NCBI GenBank assembly: GCA_964391865.1
Contig: CAYMNQ010000001.1
Location: 1 to 64,000 of the forward strand
Source of the DNA: DASZQL01 sp964391865
GTDB taxonomy: Bacteria > Planctomycetota > Phycisphaerae > Phycisphaerales > UBA1924
Direction: 5' to 3'
Length of the DNA stretch: 64,000 nucleotides
The stretch's first letter is position 1. The number at the start of each line of letters is the position of its first letter. Below are positions 24,637-33,142 of the stretch, in pieces. The position numbers and the translations under genes were made by a program. The notes beneath the pieces are model-generated. The model was not told the DNA's origin and ran no database searches. It saw nothing but the letters and a program-made list of their open reading frames with translations.

Positions 24637-25632
24637 TCAGGCGCCCACCCCTTCGGGGAGCGGCATACCGAGGCCGAGATTCATGTCCTGAAGTTTCTTC
24701 TTCACCTCGCGGAGCGAGGTCTTGCCGAACGAGCGGACCTTCAGCAGGTCCTGCTCCGTCTTGGAGACCAACTCCGCGACGGTGGAGATTTTCGCCGATT
24801 CCAGGCAGTTGCTGGCGCGGACCGAGAGGTCCAGCTCGCCGATCGGCATGTTGAGCTTGCGGATGAGTTCCTCGTCCACGCTCGCGGCGGCCGCGGCCTG
24901 CTCGCTGACGCGCTCGCGGCCGATCTCGAAGTACTGGACGAACGGGTTCAGGTGCTTGCGGAAAATCTTGGCGGCTTCGACCAGCGCCATGTCGGGCGTC
25001 GTCGTGCCGTTGGTCCACACTTCGAGCACCAGCTTGTCGTAGTTCGTCCGTTGACCGACGCGGGTATCCTCGACCTTGTAGCGGACGCGCTGCACGGGCG
25101 AGTAGATCGCGTCGACAGGGATCAAGCCGACTTCCTGGTCCTGGTCGCGCCGGTACTGCTCGCTCGCGGGGACGTAGCCGCGGCCCTTGCCGACGCGCAG
25201 CTCCATCTCGAAATCCACCGGCTCGGTCAGCGTGCAGATCACCAGGTCCTTGCTGACGATGGTGATCGAGGTATCCGCTTCGATGAGTTCGGCGGTCACT
25301 TCGCCCGGGCCGCTGGCGGCGAGGCGCATGGTCTTGGGCTCGTCGCCGTCCATCTTCAGGACGAGGTTTTTGATGTTGAGGACAATATCGGTGATGTCTT
25401 CCATCACGCCCGGGAGGCTGGTGAACTCGTGCGGGGCGCCTTTGATCTTGATCGCCGTCACCGCCGCGCCTTCGAGGCTCGACAGCAGCACGCGCCGCAG
25501 GCTGTTGCCCACGGTCGTGCCAAATCCGCGTTCGAACGGCTCGATCATGAATCGGCCGTACGTCGCGCCGCGGAACCGCTCATCGGCGGCCACGCGGCTG
25601 GGCAATTCCAGTCCACGCCAGCGAACTCGCAT
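24637..25632 (-). CDS. rpoA: DNA-directed RNA polymerase alpha subunit
   Basis: 331 residues, normal length. The N-terminal dimerisation domain includes FGTTVGNSLRRVLLSSLEGAAV. The C-terminal domain has LSVRASNCLESAKISTVAEL, with the conserved Arg and Asn that contact UP-element DNA, and ends in helix-hairpin-helix-like VRSFGKTSLREVKKKL. It lies between rpsK and rplQ. rpsD, normally between rpsK and rpoA, is absent. Confidence 0.97.
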   Translation of the reverse strand: MRVRWRGLELPSRVAADERFRGATYGRFMIEPFERGFGTTVGNSLRRVLLSSLEGAAVTAIKIKGAPHEFTSLPGVMEDITDIVLNIKNLVLKMDGDEPKTMRLAASGPGEVTAELIEADTSITIVSKDLVICTLTEPVDFEMELRVGKGRGYVPASEQYRRDQDQEVGLIPVDAIYSPVQRVRYKVEDTRVGQRTNYDKLVLEVWTNGTTTPDMALVEAAKIFRKHLNPFVQYFEIGRERVSEQAAAAASVDEELIRKLNMPIGELDLSVRASNCLESAKISTVAELVSKTEQDLLKVRSFGKTSLREVKKKLQDMNLGLGMPLPEGVGA

Positions 25633-25799
25633 ACGTTCCTGCTCCAGTCAATCCGGCAGAGGGTTCGATCCTCGAACACGAGCCCCGATCGTTCACTGGC
25701 AACCCCGATCCGCTGCCGGGCGGGTCGGAGGCCATTCTGCCGTCGGGGCGAAAACAAACCAGCGTCGCGGCGGGTGACGCCGCGACGCGAGAATTCTGA

Positions 25800-26177
25800 T
25801 TAGACGCGCCGGCGCTTCCGCGGGCGGCAGCCGTTGTGCGGCACGGGGGTGTGATCCTCGAGCGCCGTGACGCGGAGCCCGGTCGAGACCATGCCGTTGA
25901 TCGCGGACTCGCGCCCGGCGCCGGCGCCGGTGATGCGGACCTCGATCTCCTGCATGCCGATCTTGCGGGCCTTTTGCCCGGCGTTCTCGCCGGCACGGGT
26001 GGCGGCGAAGGGCGTGCTCTTGCGCGTGCCCTTGAAGCCGATGGTCCCGGCCGAGTCCCAGCAGACCGTCTCGCCCGACGTATCGGTGATGGTCACGATG
26101 GTGTTGTTGAACGTCGCCTTCACGTGCGCGATGCCGCGGACGACGTTCTTCCGGATCTTCTTGGCTTTCTTGCCCAT
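25800..26177 (-). CDS. rpsK: 30S ribosomal protein S11
   Basis: 125 residues, full length. It contains the conserved GIAHVKATFNNTIVTITD and the C-terminal VTALEDHTPVPHNGCRPRKRRRV. It binds 16S rRNA at the platform. It follows rpsM after a 120-nt spacer that holds a CTGAGT-type repeat. Confidence 0.97.
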   Translation of the reverse strand: MGKKAKKIRKNVVRGIAHVKATFNNTIVTITDTSGETVCWDSAGTIGFKGTRKSTPFAATRAGENAGQKARKIGMQEIEVRITGAGAGRESAINGMVSTGLRVTALEDHTPVPHNGCRPRKRRRV

Positions 26178-26247
26178 CGGTCTTCGTTCCTTCTGTGTTC
26201 ATCCCCGGGTGTCCGGCGCGTCGCGCGGGATCGGGGCCCTTGAAAAA

Positions 26248-26279
26248 TGCTGAGTAACGAGTGCTGAGTGCTGAGTCAG
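26248..26279. repeat. heptamer repeat (GTGCTGA type) in the rpsM-rpsK spacer
   Basis: Units GCTGAGTAAC, GAGTGCTGAGTGCTGAGTC repeat the 7-mer GTGCTGA/CTGAGTG. It lies in the transcribed spacer between rpsM and rpsK. Confidence 0.55.
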
Positions 26280-26300
26280 AGCAGCCGAGCGCTCGGGCGA

Positions 26301-26678
26301 TTAGCCCTTCACGCCCTTCTTGCCGGCGACCGTCTTCTTCTTGCCCTTCCGCGTGCGGGCGTTGCTGCGGGTGCGCTGCCCGCGCGTCGGCAGACCCTTG
26401 CGGTGCCGATCGCCGCGGTAGCAGCGGATTTCCTTCAGCCGCGCGACGTTCTGCGCCGTCTGCCGGCGGAGACCACCCTCCACGATGAAGTCGGAGTCGA
26501 TCAGCGCCGCGATCTGCGCGACTTCGTTCTCGCTCAGCTCGCCCGCGCGCTTGGTGGGGTCGACGCCCACCTTCTCCAGAATGATGTCCGCGAGGTGCGG
26601 CCCGATGCCGTGGATGTACCGCAGCGAGTAACGAACGGGCTTCTTATCCGGGATATCAACGCCGACGATACGAGGCAT
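26301..26678 (-). CDS. rpsM: 30S ribosomal protein S13
   Basis: 125 residues. Canonical N terminus MPRIVGVDIPDKKPVRYSLRYIHGIG and C-terminal RTRSNARTRKGKKKTV tail that contacts tRNA and bridge B1. Between rpmJ and rpsK as in the alpha operon. Confidence 0.97.
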   Translation of the reverse strand: MPRIVGVDIPDKKPVRYSLRYIHGIGPHLADIILEKVGVDPTKRAGELSENEVAQIAALIDSDFIVEGGLRRQTAQNVARLKEIRCYRGDRHRKGLPTRGQRTRSNARTRKGKKKTVAGKKGVKG

Positions 26679-26743
26679 GGTGAAACTCCGCGAAGCCGCG
26701 CACGGTGACCGTCGCGCGGCGGGTGTTCATTCAACGCGACCGA

Positions 26744-26860
26744 TCAGCCCTGGACCTGCTTGTGCTTCGGATCAGCGCCGCAGATCACTCGGACCTTGTT
26801 CTTGCGGCGGACGATCTTGCAGCTCCCGCAGATTCGCTTGACGCTCGACCTGACCTTCAT
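26744..26860 (-). CDS. rpmJ: 50S ribosomal protein L36
   Basis: 38 residues from the ATG at 26860 (MKVRSSVKRICGSCKIVRRK). The zinc-binding Cys11, Cys14, Cys27 and His33 are present, so this is the zinc-containing type. An upstream in-frame ATG at 26926 would add an unrelated 22 residues and was not used. It begins the alpha-operon part of the cluster. Confidence 0.95.
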   Translation of the reverse strand: MKVRSSVKRICGSCKIVRRKNKVRVICGADPKHKQVQG

Positions 26861-27127
26861 GACCAGACGTCCTTCACTGCCGGCCGAGCCGGCGTCGATG
26901 CAAACTCGAAATCCACGCGAACACATCCGAAATCAGCCGCGATGGGACGATCCCACCACGCCTTTCGCGCGGCCCGCGCACGAGCCTGCCGGATCAAGCG
27001 CGGAGGGGGAATGTAACACAAACCAAGGAAATCTGCACAACCCCGCCTCACGCGCGGCTGTCCACATCCCGCCCCCCCTCCGCGGGTTTCCGGCGGGCTT
27101 CAATTGTAGGCACCAGACATCACCCGA
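26861..27127. promoter_or_regulatory. spacer between infA and rpmJ, possible internal promoter
   Basis: 267 nt without a gene. On the minus strand TTGTGC (27040-27035) and TACATT (27015-27010) are 19 nt apart; the region around them is the least G+C-rich part of the spacer. This may be an internal promoter for rpmJ-rpsM-rpsK-rpoA-rplQ. The spacing is not ideal, so it is only tentative. Confidence 0.3.
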
Positions 27128-27346
27128 TCAATGACGGTAGGTGATCCGCGCCCGGCTCAGGTCGTACGGGCTCAGTTCAACCGTCACGCGGTCCCCCGGC
27201 AGAATGCGGATGTAGTGCTGCCGCATTTTTCCTGAAACGTACGCCAGCACTTCGTGCTCGTTGGCGAGCTTGACTCGGAACATCGCGTTGGGGAGGGCGT
27301 CGAGCACCTCCGCTTCCATGGTGAACTTGTCTTCCTGCTTGGGCAT
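27128..27346 (-). CDS. infA: translation initiation factor IF-1
   Basis: 72 residues from the ATG at 27346 (MPKQEDKFTMEAEVLDALPN), the standard length. It is an S1-like OB fold: FRVKLANEHEVLAYVSGKMRQHYIRILPGDRVTVELSPYDLSRARITYR. It binds the A site of the 30S subunit during initiation. The longer in-frame ATG at 27475 overlaps map and was rejected. Confidence 0.96.
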   Translation of the reverse strand: MPKQEDKFTMEAEVLDALPNAMFRVKLANEHEVLAYVSGKMRQHYIRILPGDRVTVELSPYDLSRARITYRH

Positions 27347-27411
27347 CTGATTTCCGGGGATTTTCTTGAGTTCGGGCACAAGGTTGTACCCGCTTCGGGC
27401 CGCTTCCGCCA

Positions 27412-28302
27412 CTACGCCAGCGTGAGAATTCTCGCTCCGTCCTCGGCAATCGCGACCACGTGCTCCTCGTGGCACGCGGGCGAACCATCAGCGGTGACGA
27501 CCGTCCAGCCGTCCGCGAGCATCCGCACGCGCGCCCTGCGGAACTCCTCCGCCGAAGGCTCGCGCGAAGAGAGCGCCAGCATCGGTTCGATAGCGAGAAC
27601 CATGCCGGGCTCCACGATGAAATCCTCTCCCGTGAACCCGGTCCGGTACGCGGGAACCCGCGGCGGCTCGTGAAGTTCACGTCCGATCCCGTGCCCGACA
27701 TACTCCGTGACGATCGCGTAGCCGAGTTCGATCGCGCGGCGTTCGAGTTGCTTCGCAATCTCGCTCCAGCGCGCGCCGGGGCGCAGACGCTCGACCGCGA
27801 GCGTTAGCAGTTCGCGCGTGTGCCCCACCATGCGCGAGACGCGCTCGAAGCGCGCGCGTGTTGCTTCATCGCGCCACTCCGAATGTTCGAGAGGCAGAAC
27901 AAACGTCGTCGCCGCGTCGGCGCACCAGCCGTCGAGCTTGATGCCGAGGTCGATCGACACCACGTCGCCCGGCGCGAGCCGGCGTGCGCCCGGCACGCCG
28001 TGGACGACTTCTTCGTTTACCGAGATGCACGTATCCGCCGGGTACGCGGGGCTGCGCCCCTGCTTGTAGCCGCGGAACAGCGGGGTGGCGCCATGGCGCA
28101 GCAGCTCCTTCGACGCCACGCGATTCAGTTCTGAAGTCGTGACGCCCGGCGCACAGGCATGAACGGCCGCGTCGAGCGCCAGCGCCGCGATGCGGCCGGC
28201 GCGCCGGAGCGCGTCGATCTCGTCGGCGGACTTGAGAATGATCTCGCCCGGGCGCGGGGCGGAGGGGTACGAATCCGAGCGGTGGTGTCGCGCGGCGCGC
28301 AC
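27412..28302 (-). CDS. map: methionine aminopeptidase
   Basis: 296 residues of type I methionine aminopeptidase. The metal-site segments are visible: SIDLGIKLDGWCAD (two Asp), GHGIGRELHE (His), VEPGMVLAIEPM (Glu) and the final EEHVVAIAED (Glu). It removes N-terminal Met from nascent proteins. It has an N-terminal extension of about 30 residues. It lies between secY (10 nt away) and infA, the common order. Confidence 0.94.
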   Translation of the reverse strand: MRAARHHRSDSYPSAPRPGEIILKSADEIDALRRAGRIAALALDAAVHACAPGVTTSELNRVASKELLRHGATPLFRGYKQGRSPAYPADTCISVNEEVVHGVPGARRLAPGDVVSIDLGIKLDGWCADAATTFVLPLEHSEWRDEATRARFERVSRMVGHTRELLTLAVERLRPGARWSEIAKQLERRAIELGYAIVTEYVGHGIGRELHEPPRVPAYRTGFTGEDFIVEPGMVLAIEPMLALSSREPSAEEFRRARVRMLADGWTVVTADGSPACHEEHVVAIAEDGARILTLA

Positions 28303-28312
28303 GGCGGTTGGA

Positions 28313-29743
28313 TCACATGGATCGCGGGCCGCGGATGCGCGGGCCCTTGCCGCCGTCGCCGCCCAGGAAGCCCGAGTAGTTCCGCATCAGCAGGTTTGCC
28401 TCGATGCGCTGGATCAGGTCAAGCCCGACGGACACGACGATGAGCAGTCCCGTGCCGCCGAGGAAGTGCGTGACGGCGTAGTCGATGTTCAGGCTGCGGT
28501 TCAGCACCATCGGGAGCACCGCGAGGATCGAGAGGAACCCGGCGCCGACGAAGGTGATGCGCTCCATCACGGTTTCGAGGTACTCCGCGGTGCGCGGGCC
28601 GGGACGCAGGCCGGGAATGAAAGAGCCGTGGTCGCGGAGTTGCTTCGCCATGTCGTCCGGGTTGAACTGGACGGTGGTCCACACGTAGCTGAAGAAGTAG
28701 ACCATCAGGATGTAACAGAGGATGTAGGGGAACTGCCCCATCGAGAAGTTGTCGCTGAGGAACGTGACCGCGCTCTTGTACCAACTCGCGTCCTGCCCGG
28801 CGGCTTCCTTCATCATGCCGAAGAGGAACGACGGGAAGATCATGAGCGAAGAGGCGAAAATGATCGGCATCACGCCGCCGTGGTTCACGCGGAGGGGCAG
28901 GTACGAGCGCTGACCGCCGTAGACCTTGCGGCCGCGGGTGTGCTTCGCCTGCTGCACGGGGATGCGGCGCTGTGCGACGGTGATGACCACACACCCGGCA
29001 ACGACGCCCACGAACATGCCGCAGATCAGGATGACGTCCATCCACGTGAGCGTCGCGGGGCCTGAACCGGTGGTACCGAGGAGCGACTGGACGAGCCCGA
29101 TCTCGCGGATGGGGCTGTTGTTCACCATCCACAGGACGGCGCTCGGGAACTGCGCCAGAATGCCCGCGGCGATGATGAGCGACACGCCGTTCCCGATGCC
29201 GTATTTGTCGATCTGCTCGCCCAGCCACATCAGGAACAAGCAGCCCGCGGTCATCGCGGTGATCGCCATCACCCACCACAGCGGGTTGTTCGCCCAGTTG
29301 GGGAAGACGAAGCCCTGCTTGCTGATGTACGAAAGCCAGCCGACCGCCTGGACGATGCAGAGCGCGACGGTTGCGTAGCGCGTCCACTCCATGATCTTTT
29401 GGCGCCCGGTGGGCCCTTCCTGCTGAAGCTTCTTTAGCGGCTCGTACACCGAAGCGAGCAACTGAAAGATGATGCCCGCCGAGATGTAGGGCATGATGCC
29501 CAAGCCGAAAATGGTTGACTGCCCGAGTTGCCCCCCCGAGAAGACCGCGACGAACTGCGTCATCTTGCCGATGGCGCTGCCTTCGGAGGTCTGCGTCTGG
29601 AAGAAGTCGCGCAGAGCACTCTGGTCGACACCCGGCACGGGGATCCAGTGCCCAATGCGGTAGACCGCCAGCATGCCCAGCGTGAACAGGATCTTGTTCC
29701 GCAGGTCAGGGATTCTGAAGATATTCGCGATCGCTTGGAACAT
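28313..29743 (-). CDS. secY: protein translocase subunit SecY
   Basis: 476 residues with ten expected hydrophobic segments. Conserved pieces are FTLGMLAVYRIGHWIPVPGVD at the start, ISAGIIFQLLAS, the plug region, KVYGGQRSYLPLRVNHGGVMPIIFASS in cytosolic loop C5, and FIPGLRPGPRTAEYL. It forms the membrane channel for protein export. It lies after rplO and before map, as in the spc operon. Confidence 0.97.
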   Translation of the reverse strand: MFQAIANIFRIPDLRNKILFTLGMLAVYRIGHWIPVPGVDQSALRDFFQTQTSEGSAIGKMTQFVAVFSGGQLGQSTIFGLGIMPYISAGIIFQLLASVYEPLKKLQQEGPTGRQKIMEWTRYATVALCIVQAVGWLSYISKQGFVFPNWANNPLWWVMAITAMTAGCLFLMWLGEQIDKYGIGNGVSLIIAAGILAQFPSAVLWMVNNSPIREIGLVQSLLGTTGSGPATLTWMDVILICGMFVGVVAGCVVITVAQRRIPVQQAKHTRGRKVYGGQRSYLPLRVNHGGVMPIIFASSLMIFPSFLFGMMKEAAGQDASWYKSAVTFLSDNFSMGQFPYILCYILMVYFFSYVWTTVQFNPDDMAKQLRDHGSFIPGLRPGPRTAEYLETVMERITFVGAGFLSILAVLPMVLNRSLNIDYAVTHFLGGTGLLIVVSVGLDLIQRIEANLLMRNYSGFLGGDGGKGPRIRGPRSM

Positions 29744-29800
29744 CGGCCTCTCGATCGGTCAGACGGATCGGGTCACGCGGGACGAACGAGCCTGGGGATG

Positions 29801-30430
29801 TTATGCCTCGGATTTCGCCGCGTCAGCCGCCGGGGCTTCATCGGCGCCCTTCTTCGGCTTCTTATCAAAGGTCTTGGCGGCACGGAGCTTGGGTTTCTTC
29901 GTGAGGTTCTTGGGCGTGCGATCGTCGCTGTTGCGGTCCACGCCGCGGACGCGGTCGCGCCGCGTGCCCGTCTCGGTGACGGAGCCCCCAGCCTCGGTGA
30001 CGAGCGTGCGGACCGAATCGGTCACGCGGTCGGCGGTGATCGACAGCTTGACGCTGAGCTTCTTCGCTTCGCCGAGATCGCCGAGGATCTTGAGCGAGCG
30101 GGTCGTATCGCGGATGAGGCCCGCCTGGATGAGCCGCTCGGCGGTGACCTCGCCGCCCTTCACGAAGAGCGGGTGTGCCACGATATCGCCCAGGTTCACG
30201 ATCCAGAAGACCATGCGGAAGGGGCTGTTGGGGAAGCCTCGCTTGGGCATGCGGCGGAAATAGCGCATCTGCCCGCCCTCGAAGCCGCGCTTGCGGCTGT
30301 AGCCGGAGCGGCTGGAGGCGCCCTTGTGCCCCTTGCCGGAGGTCTTGCCGTGACCGCTGCCTTCGCCGCGGCCGATGCGCTTGCGCGCTTTGTATTTGCC
30401 GGCGAGAGCGGTGACTTCGTGAATCATCAT
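29801..30430 (-). CDS. rplO: 50S ribosomal protein L15
   Basis: 209 residues. Canonical core: GRGEGSGHGKTSGKGHKGASSRSGYSRKRGFEGGQM and RRMPKRGFPN. The usual length is about 147; the extra ~50 C-terminal residues are Lys/Ala/Asp-rich (KKPKLRAAKTFDKKPKKGADEA...). rpmD, normally just upstream, is missing. Confidence 0.95.
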   Translation of the reverse strand: MMIHEVTALAGKYKARKRIGRGEGSGHGKTSGKGHKGASSRSGYSRKRGFEGGQMRYFRRMPKRGFPNSPFRMVFWIVNLGDIVAHPLFVKGGEVTAERLIQAGLIRDTTRSLKILGDLGEAKKLSVKLSITADRVTDSVRTLVTEAGGSVTETGTRRDRVRGVDRNSDDRTPKNLTKKPKLRAAKTFDKKPKKGADEAPAADAAKSEA

Positions 30431-30462
30431 GGCGGGAAACTCCCGATCTGTCTTGCTTGAGT

Positions 30463-30514
30463 CGTGAGACTTGAATGAAGAGGCCTGGGGCTTGGGGCCT
30501 GGGGCCTGGGGAAA
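30463..30514. repeat. G-rich heptamer repeat in the rpsE-rplO spacer
   Basis: GTCGTGAGACTTGAATGAAG is followed by CCTGGGG, CTTGGGG, CCTGGGG, CCTGGGG, an almost perfect 7-nt array. The same 7-nt style is found at 10143 and 59792. The spacer holds no gene. Confidence 0.6.
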
Positions 30515-30535
30515 ACAGGACGAACGAAAACGAGA

Positions 30536-31270
30536 TCAGCTCGCGGCCGGGGCGTCGCTCTGCGGGGCGGCATCGCCGCCGCCACCGCCGCCACCACCGC
30601 GCGGCCCGCGACCACCACCGCCGCCGCCGCCACCACGTCCGCCGCGACCGCCGCCCGGCCCGCCGCGACCGCCCTTGCGGTCCTGGCCGATCGTGTTGAC
30701 GGGGCCCTTCGGGGCAGCGTCCTTCTTCGCCGCGGGCTTCGCGGCACCGGTGGCGCGTTCGAGCTTCTTGTCGATCTCGGTGTCGTCGATGCTCACGCCG
30801 CGGAGGCCGGCGATGACCTGCTTCTGACGCAGCTTCTGCAGCCCGTCGAGCGCGGCCTTGGCGAGGTTCTTCTGGTTGGTCGAGCCGAACGCCTTGGTCA
30901 GGCAGTCGGTGACGCCCACCATCTCAAGCACCGCGCGAACTGTGGCGCCGGCGACGACGCCCGTACCCGGCGCTGCCGGGACGAGCTTGACGAGTGACGC
31001 GCCGTAGCGGCCCGTCACGGTGTGCGGCACGGTCCCGCCGCGGAGCGTGACGACCTGCATGTTCTTTCGGCCGTCTTTCTGAGCTTTCTCGATGGCGGGC
31101 GGCACTTCGTTCGCCTTCGCGTAGCCCAGCCCGACCTTGCCGGAGCGATCGCCCACGACGACGAGCGCGCCGAAGCTGAAGCGCTTGCCGCCCTTGACGG
31201 TCGCGGCGCTGCGGAAGACGCCGATGGTGGTGCTTTCGAGCTGATTGGAACCTTCGATGAACTCGGCCAT
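30536..31270 (-). CDS. rpsE: 30S ribosomal protein S5 with Gly/Arg-rich C-terminal extension
   Basis: 244 residues; the usual S5 is about 165. The core is canonical (SAATVKGGKRFSFGALVVVGDRSGKVGLGYAKANEVP, then AAPGTGVVAGATVRAVLEMVGV). After residue ~165 comes KPAAKKDAAPKGP and an RGG-like tail (GGRGGPGGGRGGRGGGGGGGGR..). Such RGG tracts are known to bind RNA in other proteins. The tail is encoded in-frame by G+C-rich DNA and there is no frameshift. Confidence 0.95.
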   Translation of the reverse strand: MAEFIEGSNQLESTTIGVFRSAATVKGGKRFSFGALVVVGDRSGKVGLGYAKANEVPPAIEKAQKDGRKNMQVVTLRGGTVPHTVTGRYGASLVKLVPAAPGTGVVAGATVRAVLEMVGVTDCLTKAFGSTNQKNLAKAALDGLQKLRQKQVIAGLRGVSIDDTEIDKKLERATGAAKPAAKKDAAPKGPVNTIGQDRKGGRGGPGGGRGGRGGGGGGGGRGPRGGGGGGGGDAAPQSDAPAAS

Positions 31271-31338
31271 GGTGTGTACTCGGGGTCTTCGGCGGGCGAT
31301 GCCGCGGGATCAACTTTCGGGTGCGTGGATCGGTGGGA

Positions 31339-31701
31339 TCAGAACTTCAGCCCGCTCTTGCGGGCGGCGTCGGCGAGCGCCCGGACGCGCCCGTGGTAAC
31401 GGAACCCGCCGCGGTCGAACGCGACTTCCTTGATGCCGGCGGCCTTCGCCTTCTCCGCGATCGACTTGCCGACCGCTTCCGCGCCCGACTTGTGGCCGGG
31501 GTTCGAGCCGTCGAGCTTCAGCTCGCGGCTGGAGGCGGAGCAGAGCGTGCGGCCCGAGAGGTCGTCGATCACCTGCACGTACATGTGCTTGAGCGACTTG
31601 TAGACCGCCAGGCGCGGGCGCGAGGGCGTGCCTTCCAGCGTCTTGCGGATGCCGATGCGGCGGCGGGCTCGGCGGACATCTTTGTTCACTTGCTTGTTCA
31701 T
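31339..31701 (-). CDS. rplR: 50S ribosomal protein L18
   Basis: 120 residues, full length. RLAVYKSLKHMYVQVIDDLSGRTL and AFDRGGFRYHGRVRALADAARKSGLKF are typical. It binds 5S rRNA. It lies between rplF and rpsE as in the spc operon. Confidence 0.96.
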   Translation of the reverse strand: MNKQVNKDVRRARRRIGIRKTLEGTPSRPRLAVYKSLKHMYVQVIDDLSGRTLCSASSRELKLDGSNPGHKSGAEAVGKSIAEKAKAAGIKEVAFDRGGFRYHGRVRALADAARKSGLKF

Positions 31702-31757
31702 GATCGATCGCCTTGAACTTGAATCGGATGCGGAGTGACGGCGGGGTACCTCGCGGA

Positions 31758-32309
31758 TTACGCGCCGAACGCCTTGCCCTGCTTGCGACGGAGCGTTTCG
31801 GTGGTGTACTTGATGCCCTTGCCGTTGTACGGCTCGGGCTTGCGCTTCGAGCGGACGACGGCGGCGAACTGCCCCACCGCCTGCTTGTCGGAGCCCTTGA
31901 TGCGGACGATGTTCTTGTCCACCACCACCTCGACACCCTTGGGGATCGGGACGGTGATGAGGTTCGCGAAGCCCAGCTTCAGGTCGAGCCCTTTCGGAGT
32001 GACGGTTGCGGTGTAGCCCACGCCGTTGACTTCGAGCTCTTTCTGGAAGCCTTTGGTCACGCCGTCAACCATGTTCTGGATGGTGGCGCGGGTGGTGCCC
32101 CAGAAGGCGCCGGCGGAAGGATCGGTCTTCGACTTCTCCGCGACAGCGACGACGACGTTCTTCTCGTCCGCCTTCCACGTCACGACCACCTCGGGGCGGT
32201 GGGTGAACTCGAGCTTCTTCGCGCCGCTCGACACCGAGACAGTCCGCCCGTTGATGGCGACCTGCACGGTGCCGGGAATCGCGATGGGTTTCTTACCGAG
32301 TAGGGACAT
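31758..32309 (-). CDS. rplF: 50S ribosomal protein L6
   Basis: 183 residues from ATG 32309 (MSLLGKKPIAIPGTVQV). Canonical tail EPYNGKGIKYTTETLRRKQGKAFGA. An upstream in-frame ATG at 32375 would overlap the rpsH stop region and adds unrelated sequence. It lies next to the GTPase-binding stalk base in the ribosome. Confidence 0.96.
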   Translation of the reverse strand: MSLLGKKPIAIPGTVQVAINGRTVSVSSGAKKLEFTHRPEVVVTWKADEKNVVVAVAEKSKTDPSAGAFWGTTRATIQNMVDGVTKGFQKELEVNGVGYTATVTPKGLDLKLGFANLITVPIPKGVEVVVDKNIVRIKGSDKQAVGQFAAVVRSKRKPEPYNGKGIKYTTETLRRKQGKAFGA

Positions 32310-32375
32310 GGCTGATTCTTCCTGATCGCGTTGAGTCGGTGTTCGAGAAAGGGGTGAGCTGGTTGGATCGATCAA

Positions 32376-32774
32376 TCAATAGACGGTGGCGAGGAGTTCG
32401 CCGCCGATCCGCTGCTCGCGGCACTTGCGGTCGCTCATCACGCCGCGACTGGTGGAGACGATGGAGATGCCCAAGCCCTGCAGCGGGCGGGGGAGTTCCT
32501 CGACACCGCGGTACACGCGGCAGCCGGGGCTGGAGACTCGGTCGAGCGCCGAGAGGATGGTCTCGCCGCGCGGGCCGAAGCGGAGTCGAACGCGGATCTG
32601 TCCCTGCCGCCCGTCCTCGATGACATCGAAGCCTTCGATGTAGCCCTCGTCCTTCAGGACGCCGGCGATGCCCTGACAGACCTTGCTGTTCATGACATTC
32701 ACCGACTTCTGCCGGTTCGCCGCCGCGTTGCGGATTCGGGTCAACATGTCCGCGATGGTGTCGTTCGTCGCCAT
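32376..32774 (-). CDS. rpsH: 30S ribosomal protein S8
   Basis: 132 residues. Typical start NDTIADMLTRIRNAAANRQKSVNV and end GLGISIVSTSRGVMSDRKCREQRIGGELLATVY. Binds the central domain of 16S rRNA. Confidence 0.96.
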   Translation of the reverse strand: MATNDTIADMLTRIRNAAANRQKSVNVMNSKVCQGIAGVLKDEGYIEGFDVIEDGRQGQIRVRLRFGPRGETILSALDRVSSPGCRVYRGVEELPRPLQGLGISIVSTSRGVMSDRKCREQRIGGELLATVY

Positions 32775-32894
32775 GGGTGCTCTTTCGGTCGAGGCTCGTT
32801 CAAAGGGCGGGACGGTCTCCCGCGCGTCAGTCGTCTCAATCAGCCCGGCGGCGTTTCGTTCGCCACGGGCACGGGGTCGGCTCGTGCGGTGGAC

Positions 32895-33080
32895 TTACCA
32901 GCTCGCCTTGCGCATGCCGGGGATCTTGCCCTCAAGCGCGAGCTTGCGGAGCATGATTCGGCTGATGCGGAACTTGCGGTACACGCCGCGGGCGCGCCCG
33001 GTGAGTTCGCAGCGCCGCACGATCCGGGTGCTGAACTTGGGGGTTCGCTTTGTCTTCGCGGCCTGGGCTTTGGTGGTCAT
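32895..33080 (-). CDS. rpsN: 30S ribosomal protein S14, short form without zinc cysteines
   Basis: 61 residues, the length of the zinc-binding short S14. The ending KIPGMRKASW and RTPKFSTRIVRRCELTGR are typical. The usual CxxC...CxxC zinc site is lost: one Cys remains (in RRCELTG), and the other positions are Thr, Ser and Met. So this is a short S14 that cannot bind zinc in the usual way. Confidence 0.93.
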   Translation of the reverse strand: MTTKAQAAKTKRTPKFSTRIVRRCELTGRARGVYRKFRISRIMLRKLALEGKIPGMRKASW

Positions 33081-33142
33081 GGTTCGTTCGCTCTTTTCCG
33101 GGGGGCGGGGGCGATTGGATCAGTTCGAGAATCACCGGTCGA

